Below, in pieces: positions 1-7,054 of a DNA stretch of 64,000 bases. Within the stretch, counting starts at the first letter, position 1. The number at the start of each line of letters is the position of its first letter. The position numbers and the translations under genes are program-made. Source of the DNA: Selenomonadaceae bacterium (GTDB lineage: Bacteria; Bacillota; Negativicutes; Selenomonadales; Selenomonadaceae); NCBI GenBank assembly GCA_017527075.1, contig JAFXQM010000002.1:295154-359153 (forward strand), read 5' to 3'. Below the pieces are notes generated by a model. It was not told the origin of the DNA, made no database searches, and saw nothing but the letters and a program-made list of their open reading frames with translations.

Positions 1-151
1 GGGCGATTATCATCGGGCGATTGCAGATTTTAACAAGTATGCAGAGCTCAATCCGAGTGACGCTGCCAATGCTTATAAAATGCTCGGAGAATGTTATCAG
101 GCTCTCGCCGAAAAAAGCACAAAGCATTTTTACCAGACAAAAAATTTTTAG
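1..151 (+). CDS. 3' end of a TPR-repeat protein (cut by window edge)
   Basis: The frame that starts at base 2 is open from the window edge to a TAG at 149-151. It encodes about 49 residues beginning GDYHRAIADFNKYAELNP, which is the end of a tetratricopeptide repeat (TPR). The stretch is nearly identical to the C-terminus of the NERD/helicase/TPR protein at 1938-4295, but the final residues differ: here the frame runs on through HFYQTKNF. The upstream gene is therefore probably a paralogue of that protein, or at least shares its TPR tail. Its N-terminal domains lie outside the window, so its function cannot be stated. It is followed by the oadA promoter. Confidence 0.75.
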   Translation, partial: GDYHRAIADFNKYAELNPSDAANAYKMLGECYQALAEKSTKHFYQTKNF

Positions 152-206
152 CGACGACGCCCGCAAATCGCGTGATAAGTTTCATTTATAAATTTCGCCG
201 CGCTGA

Positions 207-235
207 TTGACATTGCAAAAAAGAAAATCTATAAT
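207..235 (+). promoter_or_regulatory. Sigma-70-type promoter of oadA
   Basis: TTGACA at 207-212 and TATAAT at 230-235 are separated by 17 nt, an exact consensus promoter. It lies about 40 nt before the oadA start, with a GGGAGGGTG ribosome binding site between. Confidence 0.85.
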
Positions 236-274
236 CGACGCAAAGGTTAAGAAATTTTTTGGGAGGGTGTATTT

Positions 275-1663
275 ATGGCGAAACCGCTTCAAATCATGGA
301 AACAGTCTTGCGCGACGGGCACCAATCGCTGCTTGCCACGCGTATGCGTTATCGTCAAATGGAGCCGATGTTGGCGAGCCTCGACAAAATCGGTTATAAA
401 GCTCTGGAGGCTTGGGGCGGCGCGACCTTCGACAGCTGCCTGAGATTTTTGGACGAAGACCCGTGGGAACGCCTCGACAAACTCAAGGCGAACCTCAAGA
501 ACACTCCGATTCAAATGCTCCTGCGCGGACAAAATCTCCTCGGTTACAACCACTACTCCAACGACGTCGTGGAAAAATTTGTTCAGCACGCCTCGGCGCA
601 CGGCATCGGCGTCTTCCGCATCTTCGACGCGCTTAACGACGTTCGCAACCTGCGCGTCGCCATCAAAGCCGCGCTCGCTTGCCCCGAAAAGCCCGAAGTC
701 CAAGGCTGCCTCGTTTACACGATAAGCCCCGTCCACACAAATGAAATGTTCGTTGAGCTCGCCAAAGAGTTGCAGGAGATGGGCTGCCACTCCGTCTGCA
801 TTAAGGACATGTCGGGCTTGCTCGCGCCTTACGCCGCCGACGACCTCGTCAAGAAACTCAAAGCCGGCTTGGATATCCCCGTCGAACTCCACACGCACTG
901 CACGAGCGGCTTCGGGCACGCCACTTACCTCAAGGCAATCGAAGCGGGCGTGGACATCGTCGACTGCGCGCTCTCTCCGTTCTCCAGCGACACGTCCCAG
1001 CCGTGCACAGAAACAATCGTCGCCATGCTCGCGGGGCACGAACGCGACACAGGGCTCGACCGCCAGGCAATGACTCCGATTGCCAAACATTTCCTCGGCG
1101 TCAAGAAAGAATTGATTGAAGAGTTCGGGCTGAAAGGTTACTTCGACATCAACGTCAACGTCCTCGACTTCCAAATCCCCGGCGGCATGCTCTCCAATCT
1201 CGCCAACCAACTCAAAGAGGCGGGCATGGAAGAAAAATATCAGGACCTCCTCGACGAAATGCCTCGCGTCCGCGCTGACGCAGGTTATCCGCCGCTCGTC
1301 ACTCCGTCCAGCCAAATCGTCGGCACGCAGGCGACAATGAACGTCATGACCGGCGAACGTTACAAGATGGTGCCCAACGAATTCAAAGATATGGTTCGCG
1401 GAAAATTCGGACGCACGCCCGTGCCCGTCGACCGCAACTTCATCATCAACACGCTCAAGGTTCCCGAAGACCAAATCATCGACGATTGCTCCGTCGAAGA
1501 CGCAAAGGGCGAGACCTTCGCGCAATTCAAAGATGAACTTATCAACAAAGGTTTCCTCAACCCGACCGACGAGGACGTTCTTAGTTACGCGCTCTTCCCG
1601 CAAGTCGCCGAAGAATTTTTCAAGAAGCATTACAAGCAGGTCACCGCCTACAAAAGAGGATAA
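275..1663 (+). CDS. oadA: Biotin-dependent carboxyltransferase, oxaloacetate decarboxylase alpha type
   Basis: The 462-residue protein belongs to the carboxyltransferase family of oxaloacetate decarboxylase alpha, pyruvate carboxylase C-terminal domain and transcarboxylase 5S. It moves CO2 between a 2-oxo acid and biotin. Visible active-site features are LRDGHQS near residue 12, the metal ligands H206 and H208 in ELHTHCTSG, and the likely carbamoylated lysine K177 in CIKDMSG. The C-terminal biotinyl domain of classical OadA (about 590 residues) is absent, so a separate biotin carrier must serve it. No beta or gamma subunit lies in the window. It has its own consensus promoter, strong RBS and terminator. 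In Negativicutes such enzymes usually feed a Na+ pump or the propionate pathway. The exact substrate is inferred. Confidence 0.88.
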   Translation: MAKPLQIMETVLRDGHQSLLATRMRYRQMEPMLASLDKIGYKALEAWGGATFDSCLRFLDEDPWERLDKLKANLKNTPIQMLLRGQNLLGYNHYSNDVVEKFVQHASAHGIGVFRIFDALNDVRNLRVAIKAALACPEKPEVQGCLVYTISPVHTNEMFVELAKELQEMGCHSVCIKDMSGLLAPYAADDLVKKLKAGLDIPVELHTHCTSGFGHATYLKAIEAGVDIVDCALSPFSSDTSQPCTETIVAMLAGHERDTGLDRQAMTPIAKHFLGVKKELIEEFGLKGYFDINVNVLDFQIPGGMLSNLANQLKEAGMEEKYQDLLDEMPRVRADAGYPPLVTPSSQIVGTQATMNVMTGERYKMVPNEFKDMVRGKFGRTPVPVDRNFIINTLKVPEDQIIDDCSVEDAKGETFAQFKDELINKGFLNPTDEDVLSYALFPQVAEEFFKKHYKQVTAYKRG

Positions 1664-1691
1664 ATCGTCAAGACGCTAATAAAAAATTTTT

Positions 1692-1719
1692 CCCGTCGAA
1701 GTCGGCGGGATTTTTTTTT
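1692..1719 (+). terminator. Rho-independent terminator of oadA
   Basis: A GC-rich stem (CCCGTCGA pairing with TCGGCGGG, one G-T wobble) is followed by nine T. A second copy follows the oadA remnant at 4671-4697. Confidence 0.85.
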
Positions 1720-1736
1720 GCGTCGGGCGCGGGCGA

Positions 1737-1764
1737 TTGACAAAAATCTTTCCGCAGATAGAAT
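1737..1764 (+). promoter_or_regulatory. Promoter upstream of the NERD/helicase gene
   Basis: TTGACA at 1737-1742 and TAGAAT at 1759-1764 have a 16-nt spacer. The same promoter, duplicated, precedes sufC at 4714-4741. It was probably the sufC promoter before the duplication and now may drive the helicase gene. Confidence 0.6.
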
Positions 1765-1780
1765 TAGTGACTGGTGGTTA

Positions 1781-1872
1781 GTGATTAGTGGTTAGAAATT
1801 TTCAACTCCAAACTCCAAACTCCTAACTCCAAACTCCTAACTCCAAACTCCAAACTCCTAACTCCTAACTAA
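1781..1872. repeat. Heptad repeat array (TAACTCC/AAACTCC units)
   Basis: A run of seven-base units, mainly AACTCCT and AACTCCA, fills the spacer between the promoter at 1737 and the helicase gene. It belongs to a dispersed family in this window in which either strand shows TTAGGAG or TTAGGAA units. The array copy at 4780-4840 has a different number of units, as expected from slippage. Confidence 0.8.
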
Positions 1873-1937
1873 CAGGGGGCGAATCGATTTACAAGAGCGA
1901 AGTATTAAAGATATAATTTTTCTCGGAGGTGAGAGCT

Positions 1938-4295
1938 GTGGTAAAATTTTTTCCCGAACTTAAAGACATTGCTCAAATGAAACCGCCGCCCACCGAAGGC
2001 GAAAGCTTTTTGCTGAACTTTTTTGAAAAATATCTCGGAGGCTTAAGCGGAGAGTTTGAAGTTTTTTTTCAAGCACACTGGGACGGCGGCTTCCCCGATT
2101 TCGTCATCATGAGGAAGAATCACGGCATACTGATAATCGAAGTTAAAGATTGGAATTTGGATTCGTACACATTCAACAATGACGAAGAGTGGACTGTAAA
2201 GAGCAACGACCAAAGAGTCAGATCGCCGATTGCTCAGGTGAAATACTACAAAAATTTGTTTTACGACACATACAGCCGCACGCTCGCGGAGGAGAATCTG
2301 CGCAATGGAAAAATATTTTCTCTGGTTCAAGCGGCGGTCTTTTTTTACGGCTCCACAAAGGCGCAAGTCGACAAAATCAAGCCGAAAGATGAATTCACAA
2401 TTTTTTTGACGCAAGAGGAGCTTGAGCAAAACGGATTAAAAAATATTCCACAGGCAAATTTTTTTCTCGGCCATCTAATCTCAACTTTTTTCAAAGATGA
2501 CATCTACAATGAACTTCATCGCGTGTTGAAACCCTCGGAGCACAGCTTGTCAAAAATTTTCTTCCCCAAAACTCTCGATAAAAATCAACAGCGGTTGGTG
2601 CAAAGTTCTGCCGACTCGAAGAATCAAGTCAGACGACAACTCAGAGCACCCGCGGGCAGCGGCAAGACAACTGTTTTGGTTTTTCGGGCGGTGGACGCCT
2701 TCCGGAAGACGAATGAACCCGTGCTGATTCTCACTTACAATATCACGCTTTGCAATTACATTCGCGACTGCCTTTCGCAAGCTCTGAACTCTCTGCCGAA
2801 CATTAAAGGCCGCAAAAATTATCTCCTGAAAAATTTTTTTTTAACTCGTCATTTTCACGGCTTCATCAAAGATTATCGGGCAAAAAACAACCAATTCGAC
2901 ATAACCAAGTATGATGATACAGGCAATGTGGTCGACACCGGCGAGCTGACTGCGACACCGCAAAAGTTCCAAACGATTTTCGTCGACGAGACACAGGATT
3001 TCCACCGCAACTGGATGGAAACCATTGTATCGCTTCTGAAACCGACGGGCGAACTGATTTTTTTCGGTGATTGGGACCAAGACCTCTACAAGGTGCGGCA
3101 GAGGGACAACGTTCCCACAGGTAAAGCGGGCGTTCTCAAACTGAAAGCGACGTATCGTCTCCGTTCAAAAATTTTTGACTTGGCGCACGCGTTTCAAAAA
3201 AATTTTTTAAAAGGCGGCAATGACGGCGAGATTAATACTCCACCCGCGTCCGATGATTTGTTCGGCGAATACTCCGGCGACGCGGCAACCGTACAATATT
3301 ATTTCTTCGATTTGCTTGACGTAAATGCAATCTTTGAAATTTTTAAGAGTACCCTCAAAGAGTACACGCCGCCCAACGATGACATTTGCATTTTGTCGCA
3401 GGTGATACGCAACGTTCGCCCCGTCGACGAAATTTTGCGCGACAAAGGTTACAAGACGATGACCACTTTCGAGAAAGAAGAAGATTGGCTGGCGTGCCAC
3501 AACAAAGGCCAGGATTGGAAAATCAATAACATCAGACAAGCAGCAAAATACGGTTTCCAAATGGAAAGCGGAAAAATTAAGCTCGCGACGATTCAAAGTT
3601 ATAAGGGCTGGGGCATTCACACGGAAATTTTGATTATCGGCAACGGTTTTGTAGGAGAAAAATTTCTCAACGACGAAATGGTTTACACGGGCATCACGCG
3701 CGCAAAGAAAAATCTCATTGTCATTAACATTGGCGACCGTACATACGATGAATTTTTCCGCACGGAGTCTGAGGACTTTTCCGTTGCGCCGACACTAACT
3801 GAAGAAGAAAAAATTTCTCTGGCGGGACAAAAGTTCGCCGAGGCTTTTAAACTTGCTGAAGGCGGCGACAATTCCGGAGCGATAAAACTTTACACTGAGG
3901 CTATTGAACTCAATCCGAATCTTATCCAAGCTTACAACAATCGTGGCAATACTTATAAAAATCTGGGCGATTATCATCGAGCGATTCAAGATTACGACAA
4001 AGCTATCGAACTCAATCCGAATTTTGCCAACGCTTACTGCGGTCGCGGCATCGCTTATAAGAATTCAGGCGATTATCATCGGGCGATTCAAAATTACGAC
4101 AAAGCTATCGAACTCAATCCGAATTTTGCCAACGCTTACTACAATCGCGGCATCGCTTATAAGAATTCAGGCGATTATCATCGGGCGATTGCAGATTTTA
4201 ATAAGTATGCCGCGCTCAATCCGAGTGACGCCGCCGATGCTTATAAAATGCTTGGAGAATGTTATCAGGCTCTCGCCGAAAAAAGCACAAAGTAA
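1938..4295 (+). CDS. NERD nuclease-like / SF1 helicase / TPR protein
   Basis: About 785 residues in three parts. The N-terminus (about 35-170) looks like a NERD nuclease-related domain, with PDFVIM and IIEVKDW giving the D...ExK pattern. The middle is a superfamily 1 helicase: Walker A in RAPAGSGKTT (near residue 240), Walker B-like FVDETQDF, and late motifs ATIQSYKGWG and YTGITRAKKN. The end carries four to five TPRs. The chosen start is GTG 1938, eight bases after GGAGG; an in-frame GTG at 1929 overlaps that RBS. NERD plus helicase proteins include the phage-defence protein Nhi, so defence is plausible but inferred. TPRs suggest a protein partner. The gene sits between the two halves of a duplication and its tail matches the gene at the window's left edge. 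Confidence 0.82.
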   Translation: MVKFFPELKDIAQMKPPPTEGESFLLNFFEKYLGGLSGEFEVFFQAHWDGGFPDFVIMRKNHGILIIEVKDWNLDSYTFNNDEEWTVKSNDQRVRSPIAQVKYYKNLFYDTYSRTLAEENLRNGKIFSLVQAAVFFYGSTKAQVDKIKPKDEFTIFLTQEELEQNGLKNIPQANFFLGHLISTFFKDDIYNELHRVLKPSEHSLSKIFFPKTLDKNQQRLVQSSADSKNQVRRQLRAPAGSGKTTVLVFRAVDAFRKTNEPVLILTYNITLCNYIRDCLSQALNSLPNIKGRKNYLLKNFFLTRHFHGFIKDYRAKNNQFDITKYDDTGNVVDTGELTATPQKFQTIFVDETQDFHRNWMETIVSLLKPTGELIFFGDWDQDLYKVRQRDNVPTGKAGVLKLKATYRLRSKIFDLAHAFQKNFLKGGNDGEINTPPASDDLFGEYSGDAATVQYYFFDLLDVNAIFEIFKSTLKEYTPPNDDICILSQVIRNVRPVDEILRDKGYKTMTTFEKEEDWLACHNKGQDWKINNIRQAAKYGFQMESGKIKLATIQSYKGWGIHTEILIIGNGFVGEKFLNDEMVYTGITRAKKNLIVINIGDRTYDEFFRTESEDFSVAPTLTEEEKISLAGQKFAEAFKLAEGGDNSGAIKLYTEAIELNPNLIQAYNNRGNTYKNLGDYHRAIQDYDKAIELNPNFANAYCGRGIAYKNSGDYHRAIQNYDKAIELNPNFANAYYNRGIAYKNSGDYHRAIADFNKYAALNPSDAADAYKMLGECYQALAEKSTK
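3967..4274 (+). repeat. Tandem 102-bp TPR-coding repeats
   Basis: Near-identical units begin at 3967, 4069 and 4171, each 102 bp or 34 codons, the length of one TPR. The close identity at DNA level indicates recent copying or gene conversion and may let the repeat number vary. Confidence 0.85.
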
Positions 4296-4376
4296 TTTTG
4301 AACAGAGAAAAAATTTTTCAGCGGCGACGACCGCAAATCGCGTGATAAGTTTCATTTATAAATTTCGCCATGCTGA

Positions 4377-4405
4377 TTGATATTACCATAAAGAAAATCT
4401 ATAAT
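4377..4405 (+). promoter_or_regulatory. Orphan copy of the oadA promoter
   Basis: TTGATA at 4377-4382 and TATAAT at 4400-4405 with a 17-nt spacer are the duplicated oadA promoter. It now fronts only the oadA remnant, but could add transcription into sufCB if read-through occurs at 4671-4697. Confidence 0.55.
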
Positions 4406-4446
4406 CGCCGCAAAGATTAAGAAAATTTTTTGGGAGGGTGTATTTA

Positions 4447-4643
4447 AAGACCAAATCATCGACGACTGCTCCGTCGAAGACGCAAAGGGCGAGACCTTCG
4501 CGCAATTCAAAGATGAACTTATCAACAAAGGTTTCCTCAACCCGACCGACGAGGACGTCCTCAGTTACGCGCTCTTCCCGCAAGTCGCCGAAGAATTTTT
4601 CAAGAAGCATTACAAGCAGGTCACCGCCTACAAGAGAGGATAA
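4447..4643 (+). pseudogene. oadA: oadA 3' remnant (last 65 codons or so)
   Basis: Bases 4447-4643 match oadA 1467-1663 and keep the same frame to TAA at 4641-4643. The segment equivalent to 276-1466 is missing: 1,191 bp, exactly 397 codons. The old RBS abuts the remnant, but no start codon is in frame, so it is unlikely to be translated correctly. The deletion junction follows the retained A of the former ATG. This is the decayed second oadA from a tandem duplication. Confidence 0.9.
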
Positions 4644-4670
4644 ATCGTCAGACGTTAATAAAAATTTTTT

Positions 4671-4697
4671 CCCGTCGAACTCGGCGGGATTTTTTTT
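4671..4697 (+). terminator. Duplicated oadA terminator
   Basis: The same CCCGTCGA/TCGGCGGG stem and T-tract as at 1692-1719, following the oadA remnant. Confidence 0.8.
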
Positions 4698-4713
4698 GCG
4701 TCGGGCGCGGCGA

Positions 4714-4741
4714 TTGACAAAAATCTTTCCGCAGATAGAAT
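4714..4741 (+). promoter_or_regulatory. Promoter of sufCB
   Basis: TTGACA at 4714-4719 and TAGAAT at 4736-4741, 16-nt spacer. It is followed by a heptad array (4745-4842) and the AGGGGGC ribosome binding site of sufC. Confidence 0.65.
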
Positions 4742-4744
4742 TAG

Positions 4745-4842
4745 TGACGAGTGGTTAGTGATTAGTGGTTAGAATTTTTCAACTCCTAACTCCTAACTCC
4801 TAACTCCTAACTCCTAACTCCTAACTCCTAACTCCTAACTAA
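4745..4842. repeat. Heptad repeat array upstream of sufC
   Basis: About nine uninterrupted CTAACTC-type units follow GTGGTTAGTGATTAG-like sequence. It is the duplicate of the array at 1781-1872 and lies within the presumed 5' leader of the sufCB message. Confidence 0.8.
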
Positions 4843-4858
4843 CAGGGGGCGAATCATT

Positions 4859-5593
4859 TTGCTTGAAATAAAAAATCTGCACGCCGCGGCAGGCGATAAA
4901 GAAATTTTGCGCGGAGTAAATTTGAGCGTCGGGCGCGGCGAAGTTCATGTCATCCTCGGTCCGAACGGCTCGGGCAAGTCCACGCTCATGAACGTCATCC
5001 TCGGTCACCCGAAATATCAAATCACGGGCGGCGAAATTTTTTTCGACGGCGAAGACTTAACCGCGCTGAAAACTTTTGAACGGGCGCGGCGCGGAATTTT
5101 TTTATCCTTCCAAAACCCCGAAGAAATTCCCGGCATCACCGTCGAGAACATGTTGCGGACGGCAAAGCAATCCGTCACCGGCGAGAAAATTAAAATCCTC
5201 CAATTTCACAAGGAACTCCTCGCGCTCATGAAGGATTTGCAAATCTCAGCCGAGTACGCGAATCGTTACATGAACGTCGGCTTCAGCGGCGGCGAAAAGA
5301 AACGCAACGAAATTCTCCAGCTGCTCACCCTCCAACCCAAGCTCGCGCTCCTCGACGAAACCGACAGCGGCCTCGACGTCGACGCGGTGGAAATCGTCTC
5401 GGCGGGCGTCGCAAAATTCCACAACGAAAAAAATTCCTGCATAATCATCACGCACAACGCCCAAATCCTCAAGCACTTGCCCGTCAATCGCGCGCATATT
5501 TTTTTGAACGGGCGAATCGTCAGGAGCGGCGGCGCGGAACTCGTCGGCGAAGTCTCCGAGAAAGGTTACGCGCCCTTCGAGGTTGAGTCATGA
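4859..5593 (+). CDS. sufC: Fe-S cluster assembly ATPase SufC
   Basis: The 244-residue ABC-type ATPase is the energy subunit of the SUF scaffold for iron-sulfur clusters in the cytoplasm. It has Walker A GPNGSGKST (residues 34-42), a Q-loop in LSFQNPEEIPG, the signature FSGGEKKR, Walker B LALLDETDSGLD and the H-loop THN. Length and motifs are those of SufC. The start is TTG at 4859, about nine bases after AGGGGGC; no better in-frame start is visible. Its TGA overlaps the sufB ATG (ATGA at 5590-5593), so the two are translationally coupled. No sufS, sufU or sufD follows. Confidence 0.95.
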   Translation: MLEIKNLHAAAGDKEILRGVNLSVGRGEVHVILGPNGSGKSTLMNVILGHPKYQITGGEIFFDGEDLTALKTFERARRGIFLSFQNPEEIPGITVENMLRTAKQSVTGEKIKILQFHKELLALMKDLQISAEYANRYMNVGFSGGEKKRNEILQLLTLQPKLALLDETDSGLDVDAVEIVSAGVAKFHNEKNSCIIITHNAQILKHLPVNRAHIFLNGRIVRSGGAELVGEVSEKGYAPFEVES

Positions 5594-6987
5594 AAAAAAA
5601 TTACATTCAAGATATTGAGCGGGCACTGTATGACGTGCGCGACGCCGACAAATCGATTTACAAGAGCGACGCGGGCTTGACCGAAGAAATTATCCGCGAC
5701 ATCTCCGCGCGCAAGAATGACCCGCCGTGGATGCTTGAGTTCCGTCTGAAGTCGCTGGAAGTTTATAAAAAAATTTCGCTGCCGACGTGGGGACCCGACA
5801 TCAGCGCGCTGAACATGGACGAGATTGTCACTTACGTCAAGCCGAACGCAAAGCAGGTCGACGATTGGTCGCAGGTGCCCGACGAAATCAAAAAAACTTT
5901 TGACCGCCTCGGCATCCCCGAAGCCGAAAAAAAATCGCTCGCGGGCGTCGGCGCGCAATACGATTCGGAGGTCGTTTATCACAGCATTCAAAAGCGGCTC
6001 ACGGATTTGGGCGTCGTGTACACCGACATGGAAACCGCGCTCGTCGAACACGAAGACATCGTCCGCGAATATTTCATGACGCTCGTCCCGCCGAAGGATC
6101 ACAAGTTCGCCGCGCTGCACGGTGCAGTTTGGTCGGGCGGCAGTTTCGTTTACGTGCCGGCGGGTGTCGACGTAAAAATTCCTCTGCAGTCTTACTTTCG
6201 GCTGAACGCGGCGGGTGCGGGGCAATTCGAGCACACGCTGATAATCGTCGAGCCGAACGCGAAGTTGCATTTCATCGAAGGCTGCTCAGCTCCCCGATAC
6301 AACGTCACGAATCTTCACGCGGGCTGCGTCGAGTTGTTCGTCAAGGAAGGCGCGCGGCTCCGTTACTCCACGATTGAAAATTGGTCGCGCAACATGATGA
6401 ACCTCAACACCAAACGCGCGCTCGTCGAGAAAAATGCTCTCGTCGAATGGGTCAGCGGCTCGTTCGGCTCGCACGTGTCCATGCTTTATCCCTGCAGCGT
6501 TTTGCACGGCGAAGGTGCGCGCGCAGAGTTCACGGGCGTGACGTTCGCGGGCAAGGGGCAGAACTTGGACACGGGCGCGATTGTGATTCACGCGGCTCCG
6601 AAAACTTCCGCGAACATCAACACGCGGACGATTTCAAAGTCGGGCGGCGCGGCAACTTATCGCTCGGCCGTCAAGGTCACGAAGAACGCGCCCTTCGCAA
6701 AATGCTCCGTCAACTGCGAATCGCTCATGCTCGACGACAAATCCCGCTCGGATACTTTGCCCGTCATGGACATTGAGGGCGACGAGGCGGACATCGGTCA
6801 CGAGGCAAAAATCGGACGAATCTCCGAGGAGGCGGTCTTCTACCTCATGGCGCGCGGCATTTCCGAGGAGGAGGCGCGGGCGATGATCGTTCGCGGCTTC
6901 GTCGAACCGATTGCCAAGGAGTTGCCGCTGGAATACGCCGTGGAGATGAACAACCTGATTAACTTGGAGCTTGAAGGACAACTGTAA
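5590..6987 (+). CDS. sufB: Fe-S cluster assembly scaffold SufB
   Basis: The 465-residue SufB binds SufC and is the scaffold on which Fe-S clusters form. The N-terminal helical part (YIQDIERALYDVRDAD) and the right-handed beta-helix core are full length. The conserved cysteine near the end (NCESLMLDDKSRSDTLP) and the late SEEEARAMIVRGF helix are present. It is coupled to sufC by a 4-nt overlap. The pair forms a minimal sufCB operon like those of many anaerobes; cysteine desulfurase must be encoded elsewhere. Bases 5651-5669 recur as an isolated 19-nt scar at 1882-1900. Confidence 0.96.
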   Translation: MKKNYIQDIERALYDVRDADKSIYKSDAGLTEEIIRDISARKNDPPWMLEFRLKSLEVYKKISLPTWGPDISALNMDEIVTYVKPNAKQVDDWSQVPDEIKKTFDRLGIPEAEKKSLAGVGAQYDSEVVYHSIQKRLTDLGVVYTDMETALVEHEDIVREYFMTLVPPKDHKFAALHGAVWSGGSFVYVPAGVDVKIPLQSYFRLNAAGAGQFEHTLIIVEPNAKLHFIEGCSAPRYNVTNLHAGCVELFVKEGARLRYSTIENWSRNMMNLNTKRALVEKNALVEWVSGSFGSHVSMLYPCSVLHGEGARAEFTGVTFAGKGQNLDTGAIVIHAAPKTSANINTRTISKSGGAATYRSAVKVTKNAPFAKCSVNCESLMLDDKSRSDTLPVMDIEGDEADIGHEAKIGRISEEAVFYLMARGISEEEARAMIVRGFVEPIAKELPLEYAVEMNNLINLELEGQL

Positions 6988-6989
6988 AA

Positions 6990-7052
6990 AAGTTAGGAGT
7001 TAGGAGTTAGGAGTTAGGAGTTAAGGGTTTCGTCCCTAAATCCTAACTCCTA
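6990..7052. repeat. Heptad repeats forming an inverted repeat after sufB
   Basis: Four to five TTAGGAG units are followed by AAGGGTTTCGTCCCT and then ATCCTAACTCCTA, so the two halves can pair as a long hairpin between the convergent sufB and the GTPase gene. No long T-tract is present, so its role as a terminator is only possible. Confidence 0.65.
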
Positions 7053-7054
7053 TT

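Larger units (their letters stand above)
1..275 (+). repeat. Left part of a large direct duplication, copy 1
   Basis: Bases 2-275 match 4170-4446: TPR tail, stop region, promoter and the oadA ribosome binding site. The matching resumes at 1467-1885 and 4447-4855 (oadA 3' end, terminator, second promoter, heptad repeats). The copies differ by scattered substitutions, so the duplication is not recent. In copy 2, bases equivalent to 276-1466 (1,191 bp) are missing. Confidence 0.85.

Noticed and set aside
182..1630. Long open frame on the minus strand opposite oadA (482 codons)
   Set aside because: It is the mirror of a strongly biased, well-conserved gene. It has no RBS or family motif, and oadA has all catalytic residues.
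1781..1872. CRISPR or telomere-like repeat for the heptads
   Set aside because: Seven-base direct units without spacers at many internal chromosomal sites fit short tandem repeats, not either of these.
4438..4758. Frame starting at GTG 4438 over the oadA remnant
   Set aside because: It is out of frame with the oadA codons and reads through the terminator; a product of chance after the deletion.
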